Assembly (NCBI RefSeq): GCF_030034735.1
Contig: NZ_CP125370.1
Location: forward strand, 2,232,001-2,296,000
Source: Paenibacillus sp. RC334
Lineage (GTDB): Bacteria > Bacillota > Bacilli > Paenibacillales > Paenibacillaceae
DNA length: 64,000 nucleotides
Direction of reading: 5' to 3'
Shown here: in pieces, positions 17,981 to 27,060 of the stretch
Position numbering within the stretch: the stretch's first letter is position 1
How the letters are laid out: each line of letters starts with the position of its first letter
Notes under the pieces: generated by a model
Told to the model about the DNA's origin: nothing
The model's input: only the letters and a program-made list of their open reading frames with translations
Databases searched by the model: none
Translations under genes and position numbers: made by a program

Positions 17981-18074
17981 GCATCGAATGTGGCCTGCGT
18001 GTCGGCTACATTTTACTTTTGCGTGGCGGGCGTTTTCAGCTTGCTTTCGTGAATATCAAAGTGAGGGAAGCACA

Positions 18075-18824
18075 TTGCAATTGGAAGATGAAGGTGAACA
18101 CACTTCGAAGGAAAATGAGCAGCAAGGAATTTCCCTTTTTCCTGATCATGAGGAATTGATGGTTACGAGGGTGGAACAGGGGCAGGGTAGGCAACGCGGA
18201 AGATACACGATTCATTTTGGCCTGTATTCATTGTCCGTACTGGAAGATGTAATGATCAAGTACAATATGTTCAAAGGAACGACTTTCGTCAAAAGGGAAC
18301 TGGAAGAAATCGTTCTGGCGGACGAAAAGCAACAGGCATACGTGCACGCGCTTCGTTATTTGGGACTAAAGCCACGTACACGTCAGGAGATTGAGCAGCG
18401 TTTGACGCAAAAGGAAATGGGTCAAGCTGTTATTGATGAAGTGTTGAACCGTCTGGAGCGGGAGCAACTTGTGGATGACGATCTATACGCCCGTCAGTGG
18501 GCAAGGCAGCGCATAACGAGCCAGCGGAAGGGGAAGATGTGGGTAAGGCAGGAACTGCGTCAAAAGGGCATCTCTAAAGCCTCTATCGGGGAAGCTTTAG
18601 GTGAGGTCAGCGATCAGGAGGAATGGGAGAGCGCTTTGATAGTCGGACGCAGGAAATGGAATCAGGTGCGTGGAGATATAATGGAGAAGAAACGGAAAAC
18701 GTACCCCTTTCTCATGAGACGCGGATATTCGGGGGATATGACACGCCGCGTAGTCAATCATCTCACGATGGCCGAGCAAGACGGGGCTTCCGATGACGAG
18801 GAATTATCGCTGTGGGATGAATAG
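18075..18824 (+). CDS. recX: Regulatory protein RecX
   Basis: The 249-aa RecX protein modulates RecA filaments. Seen: the repeated three-helix RecX units, e.g. ALRYLGLKPRTRQEIEQRL, VLNRLEREQLVDDDLYARQW and GKMWVRQELRQKGIS. About 70 extra N-terminal residues precede the first unit, as in Bacillus RecX. The chosen start is TTG 18075 with GAGGG 7 nt upstream; the open frame extends back to 17964 but would then include the recA terminator hairpin. It sits directly after recA, a common arrangement, whereas in B. subtilis recX is elsewhere. Confidence 0.88.
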   Translation: MQLEDEGEHTSKENEQQGISLFPDHEELMVTRVEQGQGRQRGRYTIHFGLYSLSVLEDVMIKYNMFKGTTFVKRELEEIVLADEKQQAYVHALRYLGLKPRTRQEIEQRLTQKEMGQAVIDEVLNRLEREQLVDDDLYARQWARQRITSQRKGKMWVRQELRQKGISKASIGEALGEVSDQEEWESALIVGRRKWNQVRGDIMEKKRKTYPFLMRRGYSGDMTRRVVNHLTMAEQDGASDDEELSLWDE

Positions 18825-19198
18825 CTGTTAAACAGCCGGGCATCCATTAGCTGGCATAAGCGAACAGGATGAGCTGGTTATCACATGGAAAGCCACATGG
18901 TAATCTACTAAAGTTTGCATTCCCTTGACAATGCCATTTGTCAAATAATAAAATATATATGAAACGATGCTTGTGGAACACCCTTTTTCCTTCCAAAAAA
19001 GTGGAGTCCATGGGTACGTTCTCATCGCCAAATAACAAGTGATGCCGCTATGCCAGGCGGAATTGTACATGTGAAAGCATGTGCATATGAAATGAAACGG
19101 CCGCGTGCCGTTATCTTAGTTTGACGATCAAAGCTAATGTGACAATTGCAAAAAGTCCCAAGGAATGCCTTGGAGGAACCAACGGGGAGGTGAACAGT
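18825..19198 (+). promoter_or_regulatory. Long 5' leader and promoter of rny
   Basis: No gene is seen in these 374 bases. A promoter-like TTGACA (18925-18930), 18-nt spacer and TAAAAT (18949-18954) would give a leader of ~240 nt. The -35 is part of an inverted repeat, TTGACA-N8-TGTCAA (18925-18944). The leader can fold into several hairpins, the last being CCAAGG-AATG-CCTTGG (19158-19173), 10 nt before the rny Shine-Dalgarno site. This suggests control of RNase Y synthesis at the mRNA level (inference). Confidence 0.5.
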
Positions 19199-20746
19199 AT
19201 GATGATGACTGCGATCTGGTTCGTTCTCGTTGCTGTAGCCGCGTTATTCTTTGGGTTCGGGATTGGTTATTTTATTCGCAAATCTATTGCAGAAGCTAAA
19301 ATCTCCAGTGCGGAAGAAGCTGCCGCGCAAATCGTGGAGAACGCGAAAAAAGAGGCAGAAGCGCTGAAGAAGGAAACGGTATTGGAAGCGAAAGATGAAA
19401 TTCACCGCATCCGTGCCGAAGCTGAAAAAGAAACTCGTGAGCGTCGGAATGAAATTCAACGACAGGAACGAAGATTGCTGCAAAAAGAAGAATCGCTGGA
19501 TAAAAAATTGGAATCGCTGGAACGTAAAGAAGAACAAGTGGCCAACAAAGAGAAACGAATCGATGAAACCCAGCAGCAGATTGATTTGATTTACAAGAGT
19601 CAGGTAACTGAGCTGGAGCGTATTTCCAATCTGACGACGGAAGATGCCAGAAGTATTATTCTGTCCAACGTAGAGCAGGAAGTTCGTCATGAAACCGCTC
19701 AGATGATTAAGGAAATTGAGCAACAGGCCAAAGAGGAAGCGGACAAAAAGTCTCGTGAAATTATCACACTGGCCATCCAACGCTGTGCGGCGGACCATGT
19801 GGCGGAAACGACGGTTTCCGTTGTCACGTTGCCGAACGAAGAAATGAAAGGCCGGATTATCGGACGTGAAGGCCGTAATATCCGTGCGCTTGAAACCCTT
19901 ACGGGAATTGACCTCATTATTGATGATACGCCGGAAGCGGTTATTTTGTCCGGATTTGATCCGATTCGCAGAGAGATAGCGCGTACTGCGCTTGAGAAGC
20001 TCGTAGCGGACGGACGGATACATCCGGCTCGTATTGAAGAAATGGTGGAAAAATCCCGTAAAGAAGTGGATGAACGAATCCGCGAGTATGGCGAACAAGC
20101 CACCTTCGAGGTGGGCGTGCATAGCCTGCATCCGGATTTAATCAAGATCCTGGGACGTCTCAAGTTCCGTACAAGCTACGGACAGAACGTATTGAAGCAC
20201 TCGATGGAAGTTGCATACTTGACAGGTCTGATGGCCGGAGAACTGGGCGAGGACGTTACACTGGCAAGACGGGCAGGGTTGCTGCATGACATCGGGAAGG
20301 CGCTGGATCACGAAGTGGAAGGATCACACGTTGAAATTGGCGTGGAACTGGCGAAGAAGTACAAGGAACACCCGGTCGTCATCAACAGTATTGCTTCACA
20401 TCACGGCGACTGCGAAGCGACTTCAGTGATTGCTATGCTGGTTGGGGCGGCAGACGCCCTGTCGGCAGCAAGACCAGGAGCGCGGCGTGAAACACTGGAG
20501 ACGTACATCCGTCGTCTTGAGAAGCTGGAACGCATTTCCGAGTCTTTTGAAGGCGTGGAAAAATCGTACGCTATTCAAGCTGGACGCGAAGTCCGCGTCA
20601 TGGTGCAGCCAGAGAAAATTGATGATGCGGAAGCATTCCGACTGGCTCGTGATATAACGAAAACGATTGAGAATGAACTGGATTATCCGGGACATATCAA
20701 GGTTACCGTCATTCGTGAGACCCGCGCGGTAGAATACGCAAAATAA
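19199..20746 (+). CDS. rny: Ribonuclease Y
   Basis: This 515-aa membrane-anchored endoribonuclease initiates mRNA decay. Domains in order: an N-terminal membrane helix (residues ~4-23), a long charged coiled coil (~30-200), a KH domain with [15 protein letters not shown], and an HD domain with [12 protein letters not shown], which holds the catalytic His-Asp pair. The length matches B. subtilis Rny (520 aa). The start is ATG 19199, first of three ATGs, with GGGGAGG at 19184-19190. It lies upstream of ymdB, as in Bacillus. A GC-rich hairpin terminator follows. Confidence 0.96.
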   Translation: MMMTAIWFVLVAVAALFFGFGIGYFIRKSIAEAKISSAEEAAAQIVENAKKEAEALKKETVLEAKDEIHRIRAEAEKETRERRNEIQRQERRLLQKEESLDKKLESLERKEEQVANKEKRIDETQQQIDLIYKSQVTELERISNLTTEDARSIILSNVEQEVRHETAQMIKEIEQQAKEEADKKSREIITLAIQRCAADHVAETTVSVVTLPNEEMKGRIIGREGRNIRALETLTGIDLIIDDTPEAVILSGFDPIRREIARTALEKLVADGRIHPARIEEMVEKSRKEVDERIREYGEQATFEVGVHSLHPDLIKILGRLKFRTSYGQNVLKHSMEVAYLTGLMAGELGEDVTLARRAGLLHDIGKALDHEVEGSHVEIGVELAKKYKEHPVVINSIASHHGDCEATSVIAMLVGAADALSAARPGARRETLETYIRRLEKLERISESFEGVEKSYAIQAGREVRVMVQPEKIDDAEAFRLARDITKTIENELDYPGHIKVTVIRETRAVEYAK

Positions 20747-20757
20747 AGTAATTTAAC

Positions 20758-20790
20758 GAAAAGTGGCCGCTGTTTGTAGGGCCACTTTTC
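20758..20790 (+). terminator. Hairpin terminator after rny
   Basis: GAAAAGTGGCC (20758-20768) pairs with GGCCACTTTTC (20780-20790). The T-run is short, so read-through to ymdB is possible. Confidence 0.6.
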
Positions 20791-20821
20791 ATTATGTAAG
20801 GCATACCAGGGAGGGTTTTCT

Positions 20822-21616
20822 ATCAACGTACTATTTATTGGAGATATTTTCGGTAGTGTAGGCAGAAAGGCATTAAGGGAAAATCTCCCTTCGCTAAAAT
20901 CAAAATACAACCCGCATATCATTATCGTGAACGGGGAAAATTCAGCTTCAGGAAGAGGCATTACTCCAGCCATCGCCAGAGAATTTTTTGATTGGGGCGT
21001 ACATGGTATTACAATGGGTAATCATACTTGGGACAATAAGGATATATTTGATTTTATAGATGATGAGCCGCGTATCATACGTCCGGCAAACTTCCCGCCA
21101 GGAACGCCGGGGCGAGGCTATACCGTGGTGAAAGGTGGAGGCAAGGAGCTGGCGATCGTTAACTTGCAGGGCAGAACCTTTCTGCCACCCATCGATTGCC
21201 CGTTCCGCGCAGCAGATGAGATCGTAGATGAATTGCGCAAGAAGCATAAGCACATTCTGGTTGATTTTCATGCCGAAGCGACATCGGAAAAAATCGCTAT
21301 GGGTTGGCATCTAGATGGCCGTGCTTCAATTGTTGTTGGTACACACACCCACGTGCAGAGCAACGATGATACGATTTTACCGCAAGGAACTGCGTATCAG
21401 ACAGATGTGGGCATGGTAGGTCCCTATGAAGGAGTACTTGGCATGCAGAGAGAAGCCGTGTTGCAGAAATTTCAGACTCAGCTTCCGGTACGTTTTCAAC
21501 CGGACAACGGAAAATGGCATTTTCACGCAGTTAGCGTAGAGTTGAATGACAACGACGGTATGGCACGTAAAATTCAGAAAATTAGACTCAAAGAAGATGA
21601 ATGGCGGATGGATTAA
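20822..21616 (+). CDS. ymdB: 2',3'-cyclic-nucleotide phosphodiesterase YmdB, apparent ATC start
   Basis: This metallophosphoesterase of ~264 aa affects biofilm, motility and sporulation decisions in B. subtilis. With ATC 20822 as residue 1 the metal ligands fall at Asp8, Glu39, Asn67, His150, His175 and His177, the numbering known for B. subtilis YmdB. The codon is preceded by a strong AGGGAGGG with a 6-nt gap. There is no ATG, GTG or TTG upstream in frame before the RBS. The first ordinary start, GTG 20927, would remove Asp8. So a near-cognate start is the best reading; a one-base sequencing error is the alternative. It follows rny and precedes spoVS. Confidence 0.85.
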   Translation: MNVLFIGDIFGSVGRKALRENLPSLKSKYNPHIIIVNGENSASGRGITPAIAREFFDWGVHGITMGNHTWDNKDIFDFIDDEPRIIRPANFPPGTPGRGYTVVKGGGKELAIVNLQGRTFLPPIDCPFRAADEIVDELRKKHKHILVDFHAEATSEKIAMGWHLDGRASIVVGTHTHVQSNDDTILPQGTAYQTDVGMVGPYEGVLGMQREAVLQKFQTQLPVRFQPDNGKWHFHAVSVELNDNDGMARKIQKIRLKEDEWRMD

Positions 21617-21666
21617 CCTTTTTGGAAACTGCTTAAGGAAAGAATAAGGAAAACTGTCACCAAAAA

Positions 21667-21695
21667 GCAGGAATTTTTTGCTGACCCTCGAATAA
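21667..21695 (+). promoter_or_regulatory. Sigma-H-type promoter of spoVS
   Basis: GCAGGAATT (21667-21675), an 11-nt gap and CTCGAATAA (21687-21695) fit the sigma-H consensus (RnAGGAwWW and RnnGAATww) with one mismatch, C for R, in the first -10 base. Known: spoVS is a sigma-H gene in B. subtilis. Confidence 0.7.
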
Positions 21696-21745
21696 CATCT
21701 AATAGTGGAATCAAACCATCATCATTCCCAGGGGAGGTACTTACT

Positions 21746-22006
21746 ATGGATGTATTAAAAGTATCAGCAAAATCCAATCCTAATTCAGTTGCAGGCGCAC
21801 TCGCAGGAGTACTGCGTGAACGCGGAAATGCCGAATTGCAGGCGATTGGAGCGGGTGCACTGAACCAAGCCATTAAAGCTGTAGCCATTGCCCGGGGATT
21901 TGTCGCACCAAGCGGAGTGGATTTGATTTGTATTCCTGCTTTTACGGATATTGTTATTGACGGAGAAGACCGGACTGCAATCAAGTTGATTGTAGAGCCA
22001 AGATAA
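21746..22006 (+). CDS. spoVS: Stage V sporulation protein S
   Basis: This 86-aa protein is nearly identical to the highly conserved SpoVS (Alba-like fold): it begins MDVLKVSAKSNPNSVAGALAG and ends with AIKLIVEPR. It is needed for normal sporulation progression in B. subtilis. RBS AGGGGAGG precedes ATG 21746, a sigma-H-type promoter lies upstream and a terminator downstream, so it is a single-gene unit. Confidence 0.96.
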   Translation: MDVLKVSAKSNPNSVAGALAGVLRERGNAELQAIGAGALNQAIKAVAIARGFVAPSGVDLICIPAFTDIVIDGEDRTAIKLIVEPR

Positions 22007-22023
22007 TAAATGTTAGTTGTTGA

Positions 22024-22055
22024 GCCTGTTTACGATGGTGTAAACGGGCTTTTTT
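22024..22055 (+). terminator. Terminator after spoVS
   Basis: GCCTGTTTAC (22024-22033) pairs with GTAAACGGGC (22040-22049), then TTTTTT. Confidence 0.85.
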
Positions 22056-22132
22056 GCATGGAAGTCGCCCTTTATTACATAGATTGTAAGATAACTTCAT
22101 CACGCTGTAATCTATGAATGGAGGTAAGATGC

Positions 22133-23146
22133 ATGAACAGTAAACCACACATGAAATGGTCGGTTGCCGATTTGCATTGTGATGTGTTGTGTAAGATGCA
22201 GCTTAACCCGCAGGTGGATTTCAGTCATCCCTCGCTTGATGTTACAAGAGAGCGTTTGTTAGAAGGCCATGTGAACTTGCAGACATTCGCAATATATATT
22301 TCCCAGGTGCTGGGTACGCCAAGATTTGAGCATGTAATTCGTCAGGTTGAACTCTTCAGACAGCATATGATATCCCCATCTGTCGGGTTGAAGTCGCTAT
22401 TGTGGAGAGAAGACTTGGAAGAACGTAAGGATACATCAGTGGGACATCTGGAAGGGAATGAAATAAAACAACATCAAGGATCACCGTGGGCTCTGCTATC
22501 GCTGGAGGGAGTGGAAGCGCTGGAAGGAAATCCGTTTTATGCTGAACTGTGCTATGCCTTGGGAATCCGATTGATCGGGCTGACGTGGAATTATGCAAAT
22601 TGGGCGGCTGACGGCATTATGGAGCAGAGGGGTGGCGGGCTGACTCGCAAGGGGCATGAGTTGGTCAAGCGCTGTAATGAATTAGGTTTGCTACTAGATG
22701 TATCGCATTTGTCTGAACAAGGCTTCTGGGAGGTGTTGGAGGAGGCAGCTCAACCGCCGATTGCTTCGCACTCCAACGCCTTCGCGGTATGTCCTCACCC
22801 ACGTAATCTTCGGGATGAACAGATTCGTGCGTTGATCGCGCGTAACGGACGGATTGGTTTGACTTTCGTCACGATGTTTCTCAAAGAGCAGGGTACGGTG
22901 ACCGCTGAGGATTTGTTGCCACACATTGAACATATTTGTTCACTAGGTGGCGAACGTCATTTGATGTTCGGATCTGATTTTGACGGTATTGAGCATCATG
23001 TGCAGGGGCTGGAGCATTCAGGGAAATATCCACGTTTTGCGGAACTGCTGATGAAGCATTATCCTGAGGAACTGGTCAAGGGGTGGCTGGGAGGACATGC
23101 GCTGGAATATCTGCAAACGAATCTGCCTTCCAAAATGTCTTCTTAA
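22133..23146 (+). CDS. Membrane-dipeptidase-type (M19) metallopeptidase
   Basis: The 337-aa protein belongs to the M19 renal-dipeptidase family. Seen: ADLHCDVLCK (metal-binding HxD), the Glu of LSLEGVEALEG, GLTWNYAN, LLDVSHLSE, and FGSDFDGIEH, all family landmarks for a binuclear zinc site. It probably cleaves dipeptides, including D-amino-acid-containing ones. The start is ATG 22133, eight nt after GGAGG; an ATG at 22118 includes the RBS in the coding region. An inverted repeat (CATAGATT 22078-22085, AATCTATG 22109-22116) lies just upstream. It appears to be monocistronic. Confidence 0.85.
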   Translation: MNSKPHMKWSVADLHCDVLCKMQLNPQVDFSHPSLDVTRERLLEGHVNLQTFAIYISQVLGTPRFEHVIRQVELFRQHMISPSVGLKSLLWREDLEERKDTSVGHLEGNEIKQHQGSPWALLSLEGVEALEGNPFYAELCYALGIRLIGLTWNYANWAADGIMEQRGGGLTRKGHELVKRCNELGLLLDVSHLSEQGFWEVLEEAAQPPIASHSNAFAVCPHPRNLRDEQIRALIARNGRIGLTFVTMFLKEQGTVTAEDLLPHIEHICSLGGERHLMFGSDFDGIEHHVQGLEHSGKYPRFAELLMKHYPEELVKGWLGGHALEYLQTNLPSKMSS

Positions 23147-23338
23147 ATAGCTATTTAATAGCAGTTATTTTTGGTTACTTAATACCCTTGACAATGCGAG
23201 ATATATTACGAAATAATTGGAGCATCCTAGAATGGTATGGTGCTAAAATAACGCTTGCTGAAATATGACAGACATTTGGAGCGAGCTTGACGAGTTACCA
23301 TGCTGTACCGCCATATCAGAGGGGAGCTCCATTACATA

Positions 23339-24442
23339 ATGTTGATAAAAAAGGTTACCTGGCTTGAACTCTTTTATGACTTATTGTTCGTAGCCGCTGT
23401 CTCCAAGGCCACTCATGTTTTACTACATGTTGAACATGATAGTATTTCTTTGGAGAATCTGGAAAAGTTTATTTTGATTTTTATTCCGATATGGTGGGCT
23501 TGGGTGGGACAAACTGTCTACAACAACCGTTTTGGTCAAGACAGTATGACGCATCGAATCTTTATGATCCTGCAATTGTTTTTCGTGTTAATTATGACCG
23601 CCAGCCTGAATATAGATTTTGACGCGTATTATGTATCCTTTTTTGCTGGCTATATTGGTTTAAGAGGCTTGACTGCCGTTCAATATTTACTTTCGGCACC
23701 CAAAGAAGCGGGTCATAAACAGGAAACAGCTCGTTTTTTCGGTACCTATTTTTGGATCGGAATAGTCATCTCCAGTTTCTCCCTCTTTTTTGAGTCCTGG
23801 GTTCGATATTTGATTTTATATGTCGGCATTGCTGTTGATATCCTCGTTCCTTTGATGGGTCGTAAAAAATTGGTGATCACACCTATCCATACGGAGCATT
23901 TATTAGAGCGCTTTGCACAGTTCACCTTAATCCTGCTTGGCGAATCGGTGATAAGTATGCTTTCTGTTTTACAATCTGATCATTTTACGGTCTCTTCCGT
24001 TGTATTTGCTGCCTTGGCTTTTGTATTAGTCATCGCAATCTGGTGGCAATACTTTGAGAATATGGAGAAGCACGTAGATAAATCAAAACAAACAGCAGGA
24101 CAGACTATTATTTATGGTCATTTGTTTATTTATCTTTCACTTAGCATGCTAGCAGCTTCGATACAGCTCTTGTTTTTGGGACAAGTAGCCTATATCTTTG
24201 TTCTTTGCTTTACCTTTGCTTCTGTACTTATTTACTTTTTGTCGGTTTTGCTGGTATTCCATCGCTACAGATTAAGTCATCTTAAACCAAGCCTTAGAGT
24301 CATTTTTTTCTTAACTGGAGTCCTCTGTGTCTTGTTTATCCTTAACATATTTATTGTTGTTCCCTCTCATCTTATCGTAGCTGAAATCATGCTGTTCTTT
24401 ATCCTGTTCGCTAAAATGACAGTTCACGATATTAAAGGCTGA
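23339..24442 (+). CDS. ltrA: LtrA-family low-temperature-requirement membrane protein
   Basis: This ~367-aa polytopic membrane protein has about ten hydrophobic segments. The N-terminal motif WLELFYDLLFVAAV and the later LILLGESVISM are signatures of LtrA proteins, named from Listeria growth at low temperature; biochemical function is unknown. I place the start at ATG 23339, after AGAGGGGAG; ATG 23300 in frame is also possible but has a poor site. Base composition is more AT-rich than the neighbours, and the gene interrupts the Bacillus-like order between spoVS and miaB, so it may be an insertion. Confidence 0.8.
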   Translation: MLIKKVTWLELFYDLLFVAAVSKATHVLLHVEHDSISLENLEKFILIFIPIWWAWVGQTVYNNRFGQDSMTHRIFMILQLFFVLIMTASLNIDFDAYYVSFFAGYIGLRGLTAVQYLLSAPKEAGHKQETARFFGTYFWIGIVISSFSLFFESWVRYLILYVGIAVDILVPLMGRKKLVITPIHTEHLLERFAQFTLILLGESVISMLSVLQSDHFTVSSVVFAALAFVLVIAIWWQYFENMEKHVDKSKQTAGQTIIYGHLFIYLSLSMLAASIQLLFLGQVAYIFVLCFTFASVLIYFLSVLLVFHRYRLSHLKPSLRVIFFLTGVLCVLFILNIFIVVPSHLIVAEIMLFFILFAKMTVHDIKG

Positions 24443-24554
24443 ATAGGGCGAAAAACGGAACTTTGTCCCGCTTTCCTTTTCTTTCTTGGCAAAGTAGGAG
24501 TATAATAGTATAGATGTGTAAAGTATTGTATAGAGAAAAAGGAGTGACCATACG

Positions 24555-25127
24555 ATGAGTAAAATCGTACCTGTCGGCGTTTCCGCACGCCATATTCACC
24601 TGACTCAAGAGCATATTGAAATTTTGTTTGGAGCAGGATATCAACTGACTGAATTTAAACCATTGTCCCAACCAGGACAATTCGCCGCAAATGAAACGGT
24701 AGCTGTAATTGGTTCTAAGGGCCAATTTGATAAGGTTCGTATTTTGGGACCAGCTCGTCCAGCTTCCCAGCTTGAAATCTCTCGCACAGATTCCTTTGCC
24801 ATCGGTGTAAAAGCGCCTGTACGCGAATCTGGCAGCATTGACGGAACACCAGGAATCACAGTAAAAGGACCAGCTGGAGAAGTGGAACTGCAAGAGGGTG
24901 TAATCGTAGCTGCCCGTCATATTCATTTCCATACGTCTGATGCAGCGAAATGGGACATTAAGGACAAGCAGTTGCTGAAAGTACGTGTCGGCGGCGAACG
25001 TGGTCTTGTATTTGAAAATGTTCTTGCGCGTGTGTCCGATTCTTTTGCTTTGGATATGCACATTGATACAGATGAAGCGAACGGAGCCGGCGTGAAAAAC
25101 GGTGACAACGCTGAAATCGTTGACTAA
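24555..25127 (+). CDS. pduL: Phosphate propanoyltransferase, PduL type
   Basis: The 190-aa protein has both PduL half-barrels with the zinc-binding motifs VSARHIHLT near the N-terminus and AARHIHFH in the middle, plus DEANGAGVKNGD at the end. PduL exchanges acyl-CoA and phosphate to give acyl phosphate. No microcompartment shell genes or aldehyde dehydrogenase are nearby and there is no targeting extension, so it probably works in the cytosol as a general acetyl/propionyl phosphotransacylase. RBS AAAGGAGTGA precedes ATG 24555; a terminator follows. Confidence 0.9.
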   Translation: MSKIVPVGVSARHIHLTQEHIEILFGAGYQLTEFKPLSQPGQFAANETVAVIGSKGQFDKVRILGPARPASQLEISRTDSFAIGVKAPVRESGSIDGTPGITVKGPAGEVELQEGVIVAARHIHFHTSDAAKWDIKDKQLLKVRVGGERGLVFENVLARVSDSFALDMHIDTDEANGAGVKNGDNAEIVD

Positions 25128-25154
25128 TATACGTATATAATGCCGAAAGGCAAA

Positions 25155-25188
25155 GGGTCCGATTCTTGCTAAAGAGTCGGGCTTTTTT
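25155..25188 (+). terminator. Terminator after pduL
   Basis: GTCCGATTCT (25157-25166) pairs with AGAGTCGGGC (25173-25182) using some G-U pairs, then TTTTTT. Confidence 0.75.
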
Positions 25189-25294
25189 ACATACTAAGGA
25201 TTCTCAAAATGGTCATCTATAAAAATATGGACATTAGATTCTCAGTGTACCCCTTTTGCGTTCACGGGGATATATGGCGATGGCTTATAAATCA

Positions 25295-25303
25295 TGCTAT
25301 AAT
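25295..25303 (+). promoter_or_regulatory. Extended -10 promoter of miaB
   Basis: TGCTATAAT is an extended -10 with a perfect TATAAT (25298-25303). The -35 (TGGCGA, 25275-25280) is weak. The miaB ATG is ~115 nt downstream. Confidence 0.45.
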
Positions 25304-25422
25304 TTAGTGTAATGCCTTTTTCAAAGGAGTTTTTACGGGCTAAAAAGAGATGTACCCATATGCAAAGATATAGTAAAAGCGTAATTGGCGTGAAATAGAT
25401 GGTGTAAGGAGTGACCAAAGGA

Positions 25423-26976
25423 ATGGCCAAGGAAACGAAAGATTACTCCAAATATTTTGATTTCTCGGATGCAAAGATCATTTCTCAGGATGAGCATAGC
25501 AAGAAGATCCGCATTCGCGGACGTGAAATCAATATTATGGCGGAGCCGAATCATAGAAAAGAAAAGCAACGCGGTAAAGAAGACGTACAGGTATTGTACG
25601 ATAATGCAGTTCCGGATGAGCTGAAGCATATCGGCGAGGGAAAGTATTACATCGTGTACACATTCGGTTGCCAGATGAACGAGCATGATTCCGAAACGAT
25701 TAAAGGATTGCTGGAGCAAATGGGTTATCAGGCGACAGAGGATCGTAAGGAAGCGGACATTATCTTGCTGAATACATGTGCGATCCGTGAAAATGCGGAG
25801 GACAAAGTATTTGGTGAGCTGGGTCACCTCAAGCATCTCAAGACAGAGAAGCCGGGCATGCTACTTGGCGTATGTGGTTGCATGTCGCAGGAAGAGAGTG
25901 TCGTCAACCGGATTTTGCAAAAGCACGGTTTTGTCGACATGATTTTTGGTACCCATAATATCCACCGCCTGCCGCAGCTTGTCAAGGAAGCACTCTTCAG
26001 CAAAGAAATGGTGGTCGAGGTGTGGTCCAAGGAAGGCGACATTATCGAGAACCTGCCGAAGAAGCGCGAGGGTATGCGGGCTTGGGTGAACATTATGTAC
26101 GGCTGCGATAAATTTTGCACCTATTGCATTGTTCCCTTCACACGCGGTAAGGAAAGAAGCCGTCGTCCCGAGGATGTTATTGCTGAGGTACGGGATTTGG
26201 CACGTCAGGGCTTTAAGGAAATTACCTTGCTCGGTCAGAATGTCAATGCCTATGGCAAGGATTTGAAGGATATGAATTATAGATTCGGGGATCTGATGGA
26301 CGATATGCGTAAGATAGATATCCCGCGTATACGTTTTACAACATCACATCCGCGTGATTTTGATGACCACTTGGTTGAAGTGCTTGGTAAGGGCGGCAAT
26401 TTGGTGGAGCATATCCATCTGCCTGTTCAATCCGGCAATACGGATATATTGAAGAAAATGAACCGAAAATATACACGTGAGCGCGTTCTGGAACTGGCGG
26501 CGAAGATCAAAGCGGCTGTTCCGCATGCTTCGCTCACAACGGATATTATCGTAGGTTTCCCGGGCGAAACGGACGAACAGTTTGAAGATACCATTTCTCT
26601 CGTGCGCGAGGTCGGTTATGACTTTGCCTACACCTTTATTTATTCACCACGTGAAGGTACGCCAGCCGCGTCTATGGAAGATAATGTGCCTATGTCAGTC
26701 AAAAAAGAGCGTCTACAGCGTCTGAACAATGTGGTGAACCAAAACAGCCTTCGTTTTAACGGTAGACTGCGTGGCGAGGTGGTTGAAGTGCTGGTAGAAG
26801 GCGAGAGCAAAAATAACAGTGAGGTGCTTGCCGGCCGGACCCGTTCCAATAAGCTGGTGCATTTTGAAGGCTCCAAGGATCTGATCGGGACCTTTGTGCA
26901 GGTGAAAATTACGGAGCCTATGACCTTTTACATCAAGGGCGATTTGGTTCAAACCGCTGTGGCGGTTAACGGTTAA
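25423..26976 (+). CDS. miaB: tRNA-2-methylthio-N6-dimethylallyladenosine synthase MiaB
   Basis: The 517-aa radical-SAM methylthiotransferase acts on A37 of tRNAs reading UNN codons. Domain order: a UPF0004 domain with the three cluster Cys ([23 protein letters not shown]); a radical-SAM core with CDKFCTYC (Cys 228, 232, 235); and a C-terminal TRAM domain ([11 protein letters not shown]). ATG 25423 is preferred to GTG 25411, which overlaps the TAAGGAG site. The ~60-residue N-terminal extension before the UPF0004 domain is normal for Bacillus YmcB. ricA follows. Confidence 0.95.
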   Translation: MAKETKDYSKYFDFSDAKIISQDEHSKKIRIRGREINIMAEPNHRKEKQRGKEDVQVLYDNAVPDELKHIGEGKYYIVYTFGCQMNEHDSETIKGLLEQMGYQATEDRKEADIILLNTCAIRENAEDKVFGELGHLKHLKTEKPGMLLGVCGCMSQEESVVNRILQKHGFVDMIFGTHNIHRLPQLVKEALFSKEMVVEVWSKEGDIIENLPKKREGMRAWVNIMYGCDKFCTYCIVPFTRGKERSRRPEDVIAEVRDLARQGFKEITLLGQNVNAYGKDLKDMNYRFGDLMDDMRKIDIPRIRFTTSHPRDFDDHLVEVLGKGGNLVEHIHLPVQSGNTDILKKMNRKYTRERVLELAAKIKAAVPHASLTTDIIVGFPGETDEQFEDTISLVREVGYDFAYTFIYSPREGTPAASMEDNVPMSVKKERLQRLNNVVNQNSLRFNGRLRGEVVEVLVEGESKNNSEVLAGRTRSNKLVHFEGSKDLIGTFVQVKITEPMTFYIKGDLVQTAVAVNG

Positions 26977-27060
26977 CAAAATATCATAGCAAGGTTTGCA
27001 TGTGGATCAAATATGAACTGTATGTACGACCTTATTAAGTGAGCAAAGGAGCGATGGACA

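Noticed and set aside
19244..20131. 295-codon minus-strand frame inside rny
   Set aside because: It is opposite the coiled-coil codons of rny; Phe-rich composition is typical of such antisense frames.
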